Shown: positions 42,735 through 54,465, counted from the first letter of the stretch. The stretch: DNA of 64,000 nt from Calocera cornea HHB12733 (GCA_001632435.1 KV423929.1:62001-126000), one strand, 5' to 3'. Numbers and translations: made by a program. Notes: generated from the letters alone by a model not told the origin.

Positions 42735-45700
42735 ATGGCAGAACCCTATGAAACATCGGCAAGTGCCGGTTGTTCCATCAATGCGCCTGTCTCTTTTTAC
42801 GCTTGCTTATCGAATGCTGAAATGACCGGCTCCACCCTCCCAGACTTGGCCATAGCTCTCAAGGGTAGCGACTGGTACTGTCGTGCATGCCAGACCGGGA
42901 ACGCTATAACGTGGAAACCCTCTCGGCGACTACAGCCGCACTTGAAGACTCAAAAACATCGCGCAGCTCTAAAGCACTTCCTAGCCCTTCGCTTCCCCTC
43001 AACTAGTCGTAGCGTCGTGAACGTGCGTACCGCGGACAACAGCACTTACACCGAGCGGCTGGGAACTCTGGTTGACGAACTAGGCGACGATTTCGAAGCG
43101 AATCTTGTGGACGAGCCCTCGGTCAGAGCGGAGACCATTGACCAGCTACTTGCGTCGTTCACCGAACGGATGGTCTTCCAAAAAATAGTGGAGGACGACG
43201 ACGGTGAAGAACTCGATGATCCAGAGTGGATTTTGCCTGCCACAGGTCTGCTTCTCACCACCATAACCCCATTCGGAGGCTGACGTGCTCGGTGTTCCGC
43301 AGGGACCCTCTCAATGCAAGACCGAATGGACCAGATGTCCGGAAGATTCCCCAACGCAGACTGGTTTCCTTACCCAAACGCAGCGGTAAGTTCGTCCTTG
43401 GTACCTGTGCCGATAAGTGCTGACATATTCAGTACATGTACACCGATGTTCTCATGCACTGCCGGCGACTCCGTTTTTCCCGTTCGCAGAAATCGGCTAT
43501 GCTATTCTGGGCTGCGGCGATGGGGGCGTCATCAGTGCCATCGATTTATGCGATCGGAACTTGGGCTGAGAAGTCACTGGTGGAGGTTGGGGATCCCACA
43601 CGTCGATTCGTATCTCTCCTCGGAAACGTGTACTACCTGAATTCGATATGCCATTCGCTGGCGCAGGTGCGTATTGATTAAGGCAGCTGTCATATTGCCC
43701 GGAGCTAACCGTCACACATATGTAGGACCTCGGCAATCCCATCAAACGGCAATCAATGACGTTCTACCCCATAGCGGGGGGGGCGCAGCTCCGAGACTTT
43801 TGGCATGGTTCCCTCTGCAACGTGGAAGTTCCTGACGAGATGTTGACGCCAATGATCGAGTATGAGGGCCGCCATTGGTTTACGCACGAGATAGTCCAGT
43901 GCCGCAATGGGGCTTACTTTATTCCGTTACGGTGGGTACACTGGGCGCCATTGGGGGGGAAGATGGCCGCATTGGGGTACCAAGTTGATGAGCGCGAGGT
44001 GCGACCCCCGAATGACTGCATGGGACTTACTTATCGCAATACTTCAGGGTTCTCTGCATGTCGTGAGAGGAGCACGCGCACTTCGACTTGCTAGCGAGCT
44101 TCTGCATACGTACATAGAGCTGAAACCGCTCTTGGACTGTGGGGTTCTACGATGGGATGGTGTGTGGATGTTGTCTCAACCAACGTACTCATGGTTGACA
44201 GCTTTGGCGCAGCTGTGTCCCTCACGTTTGCGGCTCAAATGCCAAATCGATGGAGAATTCGCGCTTGTGGTCGGAAAGTCTATTCTCTACCCATTATGGT
44301 ATGGGCCGACGATGTGTCCGGTAATGTGTCCAAGCAATGGAATAAGCACATCCTCATGTGCATGTCCAATCTGGCGATGCCCCGTCAATCTCTGGAGCGA
44401 GAGTCCAATATTCATTTCGTGGGTACCTCGACCTTTGCATCACCGGTGGAGATGATGGAAGGCCTTGTGCGAATGATTGAGTGAGTCTCTGAGAGCTCCA
44501 CTTGTCTGCGTGTCCGGCTCTCACCACCATAACCCACCAATGACCCGATGCTAACTACCTTTATCAGGGAAGTCAACCAGAGCGGATACGAGGCGTTCGA
44601 TGCCGGTTCGCACGCGCCAGTACTGTTCAATGTTTGGTTGGCTATCTTGGCTGGCGATAATCCCCTGCAGGCCGAGCTCTGTAGCCACAAAGGCATGCAG
44701 GCCAACAAATTCTGTCGACGGTGTCATGTGGGAGGAACAGGAGCGTACAAGCGCACAGCAGAAGGATACGCCAGCCTGTTTGAGGTGAGCAGGGCTTAGA
44801 ACGGGGCGAACGGGGTCAGGTGCTCATAGAGACATCTTAATACAGCTGGGCCGGCCGCGCACAAGCGAAGAAACCGAAAATCATGTCCGGTCAATGCTCG
44901 AAATGGCTGTCCGACCGGGGCAACAAACTTCGCTTGCTCAATATGGCTCAGAGCACGGAATTCGTGACGCAATCGCTGAGCCTGTAATTGACCAGCTTCA
45001 GGAAGTTACGCGACTCATCCGGAAGCGCAGATCGGGTGACCGAGCCGCCGATGAAGAGATGCGAACGGTCGCTCAGCTATCACTAGGCGCGCCATTTGCG
45101 ACTAATGCTCTGTTTCGCCTGAACAATCGTGAGTCCTTGGGCGACGTTGGAGATGTTAGGAGACTCAGCGGTTATTTGACAGAGTTGTGTGTCCATCGCT
45201 CCACGCCAGTAGAAGCACTGCACACCTTCTTGTTGGGCGCGTGGAAATATCTTTGGACCTCCACGATGGACCATTTAGAAGCACCGGCTGATGCGGCCCC
45301 TGGGCGTCCAATGCGGCCTCAGGCAACAACTCCACTTTCCCTTTTGCTGATACGGCTCGCATCTCTGAATGAGACGGGCTGGAATCTCCCCAAGCTCAAC
45401 CCGACCTACATCATTCAACATCGAAAGCAGTTGATTGGGAAGCACTTCAAGGCGCTGTCCCAGTGCCTTCCTTTTGTCCTCGAAGATCTGGTCTCCCCAG
45501 CGATTCTGGAGGCCTGGGTGATAGCTGGAATCGCGATGCCACTCTTGTGGAAGTATGACATATTGGACAAGAAGGTCCATGAGGTACGGACACCGATTGA
45601 TTACATTCCCCTCCGTCTTGGCTCTCACCACCATAACCCCAGCAGCCTTGTGAGAATCCAGCAGACGCTGATAGTCCTTTGCCTAGGCTGAACTGCGTGA

Positions 45701-46883
45701 AACAATGACGGCACTTGTTCACGCAATCGCGAACATCGATCCAATCAAGATGATCTCGAAAACCAAGCTGCACACGGCACTCCACATGACTGACGACGTG
45801 CTACGCTTCGGGCCCGCTACACTGTACACCACTGAACGTTACGAGTCGTACAACTCAGTATTCAGACTATGCTCGGTCCTCAGCAATCGTCACGCGCCCA
45901 GCAAGGACATTAGTAAGGTCATGGCCGATCAAGCTAGAACCCAACACATAACCAGCGGAGGATATTGGCAAGATAAGATCACGAAGGAATGGGTCTGCGC
46001 CAGCGACCGAGTACTGAGAGCTGTCCGCTCTGATCCAGTCATGTTGAGACTGATCGGGCAACAGCCAGATGTGGCCGCAATCGCGCGTAAGCATCTTCCA
46101 CGGGTTGATTGGCAGCGCATGATCACCTCAATTGATAATCGTGTAGATGTTATACCTGCGCCTGCTTCGAAGGTGCCAGCTAGATGGGAGAACTGCGAAG
46201 CATTTTCGTATCAACAAGATCCGATTTGGGATGATGCTCAGCTGGTGAAAGAGTGTTTTGCGCTGTTATGCGCCAGCGGTGATCGAGCCGAGCTCGACTC
46301 ATTCATTGTATGGAAGCAAGCCGTCGTAGGGAGGGAGGTAAGTGACTTTGAATAGGACATTGCAATCGCCTTTGACCTTGTCAGCAGGAGTATGGCCTTG
46401 GAAAAGTGAAAGCTGTATTGCGCCCGATGGGAACGATCGACAGCAGCGATGGCGCGGTCTTGGTGCACGGCTTCCGGGTAGGGGAAGGACATCCTAAGCT
46501 TGGCTGTCCCCAGCTTATTGCAACCAATGAGCATGTGCTGCTGAAAGTGACGGTGAGTGAGGGGAACAGCAAGCGTTGCCAAGGGATGGATCAAACTGAC
46601 ATTGACAATGCAGGAGGTGCTCGCGTGCCTGAATGTACAACACGATTGTACACTGGGTGGGTGCAGCGGCCGAGCAACACACGCACAGCGCCAGGAGCGC
46701 GAAGATACGGCCTTGGCTCAAACGAGGATTCGGCATCGAGCCGACAATGCATATCTGCTGAATATATATACGCCTCATAATCAGGTGTATATGACTCGGT
46801 TGGGGGTCTCTCAAACTCGGACGCGGATCTTTGATGTTGAACCCAACGAGTTCCGAAGCCAGCTTGCCACAAGACTTGTGTGA
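42735..46883 (+). CDS. Plavaka-type (CMC/EnSpm superfamily) transposase
   Basis: Eleven exons read by eye: 42735-43245, 43303-43385, 43433-43666, 43726-43998, 44048-44159, 44213-44480, 44568-44784, 44846-45583, 45687-46337, 46385-46552, 46614-46883. All junctions keep frame. The start could also be at 42708. The N-terminus has a zinc-finger-like WYCRACQTGNAITW ... HLKTQKH. Family hallmarks are SLPIMVWADDVSGNVSKQWN, the following NIHFVGTSTFASPVEMMEGL, LAGDNPLQAELCSHKGMQAN, the CRRCHVGG knuckle and, near the C-terminus, LNVQHDCTLGGCSG with RQERE. WADDVSGN supplies candidate acidic catalytic residues. No inactivating change was seen. Introns 1, 6 and 8 carry the 16-bp motif, and the 3' flank carries its reverse complement. 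Confidence 0.86.
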
Positions 46884-47290
46884 GGTCGGACCATTTGATA
46901 ATAATACAATGAGGTTAATGGCTTCGTTATGATACTGGCGAGCAGTGGTGGGGTTATGGTGGTGATTGCCGAACACGGCGATCGCTGCCGGTGAAAGAAG
47001 TCCGGGATAAGCCGGTGAGCCCTTGATTATCGTTTCAGCTGGGTTTCATTTGGCATCTGAGCGGTCTCCGTCTTTACAGAAGCCTTGACCTTGATTGCTT
47101 CAGTTCACGTGATAAGCGCGGCGCGATCGAGGAGAAAAAAACTGAAAAGCGGAGCCCTTATCAAGAAAGGGGGGCTGGCGAAAGCGGCCTTCCCATCTTA
47201 ACCTTCCCCCCCCCTCCTTCTGGCTGGTGCGATTGCCCTCTGTCCATTGCCTTGCTCCGCATCTGACCGCTCCTTCAGATTATTTGTCGA
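46884..47290. other. Intergenic region between the two plus-strand Plavaka-region genes
   Basis: About 0.4 kb with motif copy 46950-46965 (antisense) 66 bp after the transposase stop. Also an A-run, G-run and C-run (47136-47215), probably promoter of the next gene. Confidence 0.5.
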
Positions 47291-48626
47291 TATGTCTCAG
47301 CACATGCTCAAGGTGTTGAACCGAGCAACGGCACAGGCGAGCGTGTCCGAGAATGCACCTATGTTGCCAGAGGTTAGGCTGACGACGGACGACGAAGAGT
47401 TGGGGATCGTCGATGAGGCTCGGCCCAATCAGAACTGGTCACTCCCAGATTGGTTAGAAAGAGAGGGACCGGCCAAGGAGTCTGAGCAACTGTTGAGCGA
47501 GCGCGACCACATTTGGATTCATACTGATATATGGGCCCAGGCTAGGCGGCACACCCTCAAGTATTCGAACTGCGTCATCAATCACAACAATGAGCGCCAA
47601 GAAAGACCACTCGACACTGGTACGCACGCTAACCATGAAGCGAAAGCTGTCCGATGTACAGCTTGAGGAGTTGATGGAGTTCGCGAAAGACGTGGGTGGC
47701 CCCATTGGGTCCTCACCACCATAACCCCACCAAAACAGAGGACTGACGATGGTTTAGGACGATCCGCGAAGTCGCGAAATCAAGACTTTTGCTTGCTCCA
47801 TATCAATTCGAGACGGCCTGAATGGCATACTTCGAAACATTAACCAGAAATGGGTGATTCCGAGTGACACGCAGGTCAGTGTTGGGGATGTTCTTGACTG
47901 TGATCTGGGGCTGAAAGCTGGTAGGCCGAAATCAGCAAGGAGATCTACGCTTATTTCATGAGTCCTAAGTGTCCCGCATACGTGGTCTCAGCGATACTAG
48001 TGATGATGGTACGTATTTTTGTCGAGGGGAACTGGGCTCTAACCGGAGGGGTTAGAACCATATTCAAAGGTGTCACGATCGCATGCATCTGGATGCAGAC
48101 GTGTTCGACTCAACGCCGCAATACAAAGAGCTTTCCCAATGGACAGCGAAGCGGATGGGGGAGAGAAGGAGCTGGATCCTGAAGAAGGTAAGCCTGCGTG
48201 AATTGGCTGAAACGGCTCACTGACTTCAACGGGACTGGCCTCTCAAATCTCCCTCTATCGGACTCCTCACCACCATAACCCCACCAATCTGTGGACTCGC
48301 TATTTTTGAAGCTACGCGCCACGCTGAACGACAGCCTTGTCCAAGTGCAGAAGGAGCTCACAATCACGGCGTACCCATTCGAATTCGAAGTGGCTCACTG
48401 GGCGAGGCTCGCCTTCATGGTAAGCGTGATGATAATAGCTGTGCGGTTACTGACTTGAATCTGACAGAGAGCAACATTGCGCGTGCATCTTAGAGATGCA
48501 GGGAAAGTCGTCACAAATGATGATGGGACCAAAGAGACAGTTCCGAAGGAATACTGGACGTATTTGGACGAATGCCTGAAAGCGGCCAAAGCAGATCATG
48601 TCGACCATGGACAATGGGTTATGTGA
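47291..48626 (+). CDS. Plavaka-region accessory protein, unknown function, 5' exons uncertain
   Basis: A plausible first exon opens at ATG 47291 (MSQHMLKVLNRATAQASVSE), and a second candidate start is ATG 47591 (MSAKKDHSTLVRTLTMKRKL). I could not settle the splice between them. Securely read parts: SDVQLEELMEFAKD, then an intron 47692-47757 carrying the 16-bp motif, then DDPRSREIKTFACSISIRDG, AEISKEIYAYFMSPKCPAYV, HDRMHLDADVFDSTPQYKEL ... RRSWILKK, a second motif-bearing intron (from 48188), LRATLNDSLVQVQKELTITA, and after a further intron RATLRVHLRDAGKVVTNDDG, ending DHVDHGQWVM, stop 48624-48626. It may be the second protein of the element, as CMC elements often have two genes. No DNA-binding motif identified. 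Confidence 0.55.
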
Positions 48627-49474
48627 GCGTGGTTGGGCAAGAATGGGACCATGCACTGATGCTGTGGCCAGATTCGTGCGCAACGTGTTGGAGTGCGACC
48701 TTGCAGAGCACAGCGTTGGAAGTCAAACACCCAAGACTGTGAACGAACCGCTCCAGCATCGCTCGGCGGCCCAGCAGGAGACAGAGTTGGCGGAATGATA
48801 GAGACGTGGGGAAGAGGACGCAGAATCGGGAAGAATGGGGTTATGGTGGTGATTGGCCGACCAATAGAGAATTTGATTGAGATTCTATTGCATAAATAAG
48901 ATGATTTATAGTTGGGAAAACGAGAGGGGCATTGTCGCGGAAACGGCCCGAAAGTGAAAGGAGGAATTATGCGAATGATCGGTGCAGTGGACAGGAGAAG
49001 ATACAGGCAATTTGAGAGTGTTAGGACTCGAGGGAGAACATGAGGTCGATCCGAGGGGGAAGCGATAGCCTGGAGCCTGGCCGGAACAGGGCGCCGTTTT
49101 GGTGATAACTGGCCGGTGGGTATCTGAACACCGGTATAGCGTCCCTGGACAAGCACGTGTTGAGTCCAGGCGGAATCCATGTGGAGCAGGGTCTGCCGTG
49201 TATGCGCAACGACTAGTAATGAGAGAGGGAGAGGGTCTACCGGGAAGGACGGACATGGAGGAGACGAGGTTGAATTGAATTGGAAAAGGATGAATGAAAC
49301 CACGCGGTCCCCTTTGACGCGGCCGGTTCTCGACCGCGCGGACAGGACGCGTTGTTTACCTGCAGCTGCCATCAAACAACAAACTAACATCGATCATTCA
49401 TTGTCAATCTTCAATACAAGCTTCAACATCTCCGGGGCTATGGATACAGAGTGTGGTCTCCTAGTACAGTTGTC
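48627..49474. other. Intergenic region right of the Plavaka block
   Basis: About 0.85 kb. Contains motif copy 48837-48852 (antisense). No terminal inverted repeat recognised. The long minus-strand open frame here has no protein-like features. Confidence 0.45.
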
Positions 49475-50428
49475 TTAGTTGGACGGCTTCTTGCACGTCA
49501 CCAAATTCGCCGTCATAGGCATGTCGAACGGCTTTCCCTCACCAAACTTTTCCTGCAGCTGCTTCAGCAGCGTCTGCTTGATCTTGTCCGTGTACTCCTT
49601 CTTCTCCTCGTCCGTGAACCACTTCGTAGCGAGGCTGAGTAGCATGTTCGCGAACAGCCGGACGTACATCTCCGGGTTGTCCATGACGGGTCTCTCCTCC
49701 CTCAGCTCCACGTTCACATCGACAAACCCGACCTTCTCTACCTCCTCCCGCAGCACCTCGGGCAGATCCCACCGCCCCGTGCCAGCGGGGTTGAGCCGCT
49801 TCTCCGCGGGCGGGAAGGGCGGGCAGCCAGGGATGGCGGCGAAGGCGTCCTGCACCCAGGGGAGCCAGCCGACCGTGTTCCACGTCGTGAACGCGTTGAC
49901 CCCGCCGGGGACGAGGATGCGGTGGATCTCTGCAAGGGCTTGCTGGGGCTTGGGCACGAGCATGAGCACGAAGGACGAGAGGACGTGCGTGTAGGACGCG
50001 GAGGGGAGTTTGGTATCCTGTACCGTACGTCAGCGAGAGCCCTCGTGCGGTGCAGGAGCTGAGCGCACCTGGGTGTCAATCGACTTGACCTCCACGCCCC
50101 GCCATCCCTCCTCCTTCACCCTCTTGCTTACGAACTCCAGACTCCCGGGCTGTATATCCCCACAGACAATCCTCGTCCTCTCCTTCTGCTCCCCATCCAG
50201 CATCTTCAGCAAATCCGCTGCGACGCACGCAGACCCGGCCCCGTTATCCAGCACCACGATGTCCTGCACTTTCGCGGGCGGGAGCCCAGCGGCCTGGATG
50301 AGCGGAGCAGCGAACCTGCCAGTGACGAGCTCGCCCGCGCGCTGCATCGCTTCGGGCGTGAGGCCGCCGGCCTTCCATTTGCCTTCTTCGGCGGGAGGCT
50401 GGGGGCGGGCGCCGTCTGCGGGTGACAT
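49475..50428 (-). CDS. Class I SAM-dependent methyltransferase, paralogue 2
   Basis: Start ATG 50426-50428 (MSPADGARPQPPAEEGKWKA). The first exon has LTPEAMQRAGELVTGRFAAP and the SAM-binding motif I variant VLDNGAGSACVAADLLKM, then IVCGDIQPGSLEFV. A single intron (near 50070-50020) is at the same place as in the two paralogues. The second exon begins DTKLPSASYTHVLSSFVLML and contains LVPGGVNAFTTWNTVGWLPW; it ends PMTANLVTCKKPSN, stop 49475-49477. About 300 residues, soluble, no targeting signal. Small-molecule methylation is likely but the substrate is unknown. It is more diverged than the other two and lies head-to-tail with paralogue 3. Confidence 0.84.
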
Positions 50429-50890
50429 GATTATATTGCGGTGATTGGAGGTTTTGAGAGTTGTGGGAGTGCGCGGGGCAGCTGGAGATGTTGATCCATG
50501 CCCATCGAGGTGTATTTATCTGTTCGTAATGTGATGCATGAGATGGACGGGACGACTGCCGACTACATAGTACGTTGGCCAGGGCTCGGAGCCCCGCAAA
50601 CGGCATGACCTCATCGCAGTTTGGGCCACGCATCCCCTACACCCCCATCAGAAGGCCCACCAATACATTCATCTGTTCATGACGTGCAGTCATGAGCTCA
50701 TTGTTGGCTGTCTACGTATAAATAGTGTAGATAAGCTTGCAGACGGCTGCGGTGTTGTGATCGAGGTGCGTGCTTGGTGGGTCCCACGGCCACGTTGCCA
50801 ATTCTGCAAGTGTGACAAGCACATGAGAACGCTTCATTCATCTTCAGGATCCTTCCTCCAGTGTACTGTACACATGCAGAAGCTATGCCC
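50429..50890. other. Intergenic region between methyltransferase paralogues 2 and 3
   Basis: About 0.46 kb. Includes the presumptive promoter of paralogue 2. Nothing else recognised. Confidence 0.45.
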
Positions 50891-51846
50891 CTAGCTGGCT
50901 GGCTTGCGACACGTAACGACATTCGCCGTCATAGGCATCTTCCAGGGCTTGCCGACCCCATACTCCTCCTGCAGCTGCTTGAGCAGCGTTTCCTTAATCT
51001 TCTCCGGCCAGTCGGCCTTCTTCTGCTCCTCGGTAAACCAGCGCGTGGTCAGGCCAACGAACATGTGCCCGAAGCGCTTCACAAACTCCTCAGGGCTCGG
51101 GATGTCCGAGTCGGCGCTGACCCTGTCGATCTTGACGTCGACAAACCCCTGCGCCTCGACCTGCTGCTTGATGAACGCGGGGAGATCCCACCGGCCCGTG
51201 CCCATGAAGTCCTTGTACTTATCTTCACTCGGGAAGGGGGGGATGCCGGGGATGGCAGTGAATGCGCGCTGGACGAGCGGGATCCACCCGACGTGGTTCC
51301 ACGTTGTGAACCCGTTCACCCCGCCGGGGAGGAGGAGCCGGTGGATCTCCTGCAGGGCGGAGAGCGGTTTAGGCACGAGCATGAGCGCGAAGGAGGTGAG
51401 GACGTGTGTGTAGTGCGAGGAGGGGAGCTTGGTGTCCTGGCTCACTGTCAGCCCGGCAGCATGGTGACAGTGGTGGGACGCACCTGCGCATCGACCAACA
51501 GCGTCTCGACGCCCTCCCAGTCCTCCTTCTCCCCCCTCGCCCTCACATAGTCGATCAGCGTCTGCTGCACATCCCCACAGGTCACCCTCGCCCTGTTCCT
51601 CTGCTCCGCCGTCATCTTCTCCAGCATAACAGCAGTGACGACCCCCGACCCGCACGCATTGTCCAGCACGGTCAGCCTGAGGTCCTGCACGTCCTTTGGC
51701 GGCAGCCCGGCGGAGGCGACGAGGGAGTAGACGAACTTGCCCGTCACGATCTCCCCCGCCCGGCGCATCGCTTCTACCGAGGCGGCGTCGGTCTGCCAAA
51801 CGGGCTGGCCGGCAGTGCCCGCAACGTCGTTCGCCGTGGTCGACAT
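50891..51846 (-). CDS. Class I SAM-dependent methyltransferase, paralogue 3
   Basis: Start taken at ATG 51844-51846 (MSTTANDVAGTAGQPVWQTD) because the disrupted copy at 29928 aligns from the same point. An in-frame ATG at 51957 would add 37 mainly hydrophobic residues. Motif I is LTVLDNACGSGVVTAVML, followed by RVTCGDVQQTLIDYVRARGE. One intron (near 51485-51435). The second exon runs DTKLPSSHYTHVLTSFALML, LLPGGVNGFTTWNHVGWIPL, QAQGFVDVK-like acceptor-domain segments and ends ANVVTCRKPAS, stop 50891-50893. This is the functional counterpart of the pseudogene about 20 kb away. Substrate unknown. Confidence 0.85.
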
Positions 51847-52778
51847 CGTCCTTGCAACTATGCTTGATGCTCGGGTCGGTAATAGTGTGTTGAGCGGCAG
51901 TCGGGAAGATATCCCGAGGACGATCAAAGTAGCCAGAGCTGTCAATACGGGCCCCAACGCCCCCGCGTTTATGGAAGCCCATATCTATGCAGCCCTCGGG
52001 CAGGAGAGGAGTAACGCAAAGGTACCGCACCAGCTCCACTCAGGCTGAGCCCGGCGCCCCCGGCGCCATCCTCGCCACGCATCTGCAACGGAGCGCCGGG
52101 GTAGTGCTGCTGATGACTCACTGCGCGCTTGTGCCGAGCCACCTCTGTAGGCTGGTATCGGTGGGTGCTGGTGGGAAGTGGGGACTTTATCACTGATGAT
52201 CGCCGAGAAACAGTGCCGCTTTAGGACATGTGCAGTGCATCGCACGTGATTCGGAGGAGTGGGGAGAACGGATCGGAAGGAGCCTGCCTGCCTGCGTGAT
52301 GAGACCCCCACACAGGGTTCTGCCTGTCCTGTTCCGGCGGAGCACGAATATCGATGTGTTAACAACGCAGGTGACCGATTCTTCATTGACGACCATTTCC
52401 ACACAGGGGAATAGTAATGCTGCAATGAGTTGCTGAGCCCGAGAGACAGGAGACGCGTCTCTGCGCGGTACTTCTTTCCACAGGTCCAGCGATCCGGATC
52501 CGCACGTCGAAGAATCAGGAAAAGGCGTTCGCGCGAAAATTCGGGCTGATGTGGACGGTGATGGTGGGGATCAGAGATCGTTGATTATGCTATTAGGTGT
52601 GTAGTTATACTTCAGTACGGTACCAATTCGTAGACCTAGCAAGACATGGGCAGACAAAACAAAACAAAACAGGGCAAAGGAGCGTATTAGACATGCATGT
52701 GCCATTAGCGTTTCGCCTCGAGACGACCGGAAAAAGAAACAGAACCAGAACCAGAGCACTGAGAGTGAGGGGCAGCGG
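51847..52778. other. Intergenic region
   Basis: About 0.93 kb between methyltransferase 3 and the next minus-strand gene. Promoter of the former and 3' flank of the latter. No gene recognised. Confidence 0.45.
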
Positions 52779-53504
52779 TCAGCTCCTCAACCTCAGGTCG
52801 GCGACCACCTCGCCCTTCGCCTTCCCGCCGCGCTCCCACGTGCTGACCCTCCAGCGCTCGACCTCCTCCCTCACCCCCTCGGGGTCCATGATCTCCCCCA
52901 GGCCGGCCTCCCTGAGCCTGGCCAGACAGCTGCCGACCCACCCGGGCGAGCCCCACTCCTTATCCTGCACGACGGCGACACCGTCGAACTCGTCGTCGAA
53001 GAACTCTTGCTGGCCCGGGCGGATCTTGAGCAGGAGCCAGCGGGCGAGCACGGGGAGGGAGAGCGCGTCGACGGTTTTGGCGGAGTAGGCCAGCTGCGGC
53101 CCCTTCTCGCACTCGGTGGCGTCCCATGTTAGGCGGAAGAGCGTGGACTCGCGGTGCCCTTTGCGCTCCTTCTTGGGGGAGAGGAGGAGCGCCCAGTCGA
53201 CGTCGGACGAGGAGGGGGAGGTTGGGGACGGGAGGAGCACGAGGAAGAGCCGGTCCTTGTTGTGCAGCGGCATCTGCCAGGCGTCCGCCGAGGTGTGCGA
53301 GGCCGTGCTGTGCACTGCTTTGCGGGCGAAGGCGAGGGGGGAGGACGGGCGGGCGCGGGGTGTTGCCAAATGGGAGCGGGAGGGCAGATGGGACAGAGAG
53401 GGGGAATAGGAGAGCACAGGGAGAGAGCGTAAGATAAAGTGCTCCTCACGGAGAGTGTACGGGGACGCGCCTGTGGATTTGCCTATCGGAGAGCGGGTCG
53501 ACAT
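52779..53504 (-). CDS. Unknown protein, probably basidiomycete-specific
   Basis: Open frame from ATG 53502-53504 (MSTRSPIGKSTGASPYTL). A GTGAGG donor follows directly and an acceptor AAAG lies before AVHSTASHTSADAWQMPLHN, so a first intron of about 130 bp that stays in frame is likely; the mature protein would be near 200 residues. The conserved-looking core is RLFLVLLPSPTSPSSSDVDW, ALLLSPKKERKGHRESTLFR, then an amphipathic C-terminus (GWVGSCLARLREAGLGEIMD, PEGVREEVERWRVSTWERGG). No signal peptide, TM segment or catalytic motif recognised. Its neighbours on both sides face other directions, so context does not suggest a function. Confidence 0.6.
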   Translation of the reverse strand: MSTRSPIGKSTGASPYTLREEHFILRSLPVLSYSPSLSHLPSRSHLATPRARPSSPLAFARKAVHSTASHTSADAWQMPLHNKDRLFLVLLPSPTSPSSSDVDWALLLSPKKERKGHRESTLFRLTWDATECEKGPQLAYSAKTVDALSLPVLARWLLLKIRPGQQEFFDDEFDGVAVVQDKEWGSPGWVGSCLARLREAGLGEIMDPEGVREEVERWRVSTWERGGKAKGEVVADLRLRS

Positions 53505-54465
53505 CGTGTCACTCGTGCAATCTCACTGTTGTCTGATCTGGTGCGGGTGGCGGGCGAGGGAGGGGCAAGTAAGAGAGCGACTTATATGCGCTTGGGGGAG
53601 GGCTGAACACGGCGGTACAGAGCACGAGAGTAAAGCGGCGGGGAGGGACGGGCGAGCGAGCGAGCAAGTAAGTAAAGATCCGCAGGGTGGGCCCAGGGCG
53701 GGGGATATAAGTACGGCCCCGGGCGCGCTGAGACGTATGCGGTGCAGGGCCGCTCGAATGCACAGAGCAGCTCCAGATGCTGGGGCGAAGGAAGCCCCCA
53801 TCCCGCAGAAGATCGGAGTGTGGGAATGCGTCGATGACAAGGGCGGGAAGCGCACCGTGTCTCGCGACATCCGTAGGGCGCCCCTCTGCTCCACCGTCTT
53901 CCTGCCCCGTCCGGCCCTTCGCTGTTGGAACGGCGCGGCAATGGATCTCCGTCGGCGAAACGCGGCATTTGGCCATCGGCCATCAGCCATCACTCGCCAG
54001 GCGTATATCACACACCGTCCCGGCGCGGCGGGCACGCGGCGGGAGCGTGCGCGAAGCCGCAACTAGGTTTTTGGCTCTTGATGGTGATACGCTCGGATCC
54101 GAGGTGATTTCGCGCTGCTCCAGAGGGACGGAAAGCGGCCTGCGGGAAGCCTCCACCATCCAGCCATATCCAGCGCCAAGCCGTGGTATCAGCGCAGGCA
54201 TCGATATACCAGCGCTCTGTAACACGGCCAGAAGATCTGATGCAGAAGAGTGGGCGGTGGTAGGGAAAGCCTGAGGGCGTATCGACAGTCAGTCGAGTCG
54301 TCGCGAGTCCCTGTCCCCGGCCCAGCGCCGGCAAGCCAAATCCTCTCCGAGTCCGGTCCCTGACATGCTACGCTGTGACCGGGACCGGTCTCCGCCCTGA
54401 CTGTCCCTCTCTAACCCCCTCCCTTGCCTCTTGCTTCCGACGCTGGTGAGGCGTACCGGACAAGG
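53505..54465. other. Divergent, GC-rich intergenic region
   Basis: About 0.96 kb between the unknown gene and the alpha/beta hydrolase. Open frames of 130-200 codons occur in several overlapping frames on both strands, as expected from GC richness; none looks protein-like. A TATA-like sequence may lie at 53706-53712 (GATATAA). Confidence 0.45.

Larger units (their letters stand above)
41379..48852. repeat. Nine dispersed copies of TCACCACCATAACCCC
   Basis: Plus-strand copies: 41379-41394, 43255-43270, 44521-44535 (one C short), 45625-45640, 47713-47728, 48267-48282. Minus-strand copies: 42668-42683, 46950-46965, 48837-48852. Several extend to CTCACCACCATAACCCCA plus CCA or GCA. Five of the plus-strand copies lie in introns of plus-strand genes, and 41379 probably does too. 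42668 lies 8 bp upstream of the ATG of a minus-strand gene, in sense. 46950 and 48837 lie in the 3' flanks of two plus-strand genes, antisense. I saw none elsewhere in the window. Confidence 0.95.

Noticed and set aside
48596..49390. 264-codon open frame on the minus strand
   Set aside because: It lies antisense over the last exon of the gene ending at 48626 and over intergenic sequence. The translation is a mix of Ser/Pro/Arg with no domain-like pattern.
41300..49450. CACTA-type terminal inverted repeats for the Plavaka element
   Set aside because: I searched both flanks by eye and found no convincing inverted pair; the limits remain unknown.
50891..52039. Single 382-codon frame through methyltransferase 3
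   Set aside because: It reads the first exon in the wrong frame and runs through the intron. The spliced model preserves the SAM-binding motif and matches the paralogues.
53455..54066. Overlapping frames of about 130-200 codons on both strands
   Set aside because: Several long frames coincide because of high GC. None has protein-like composition, and they conflict with each other.
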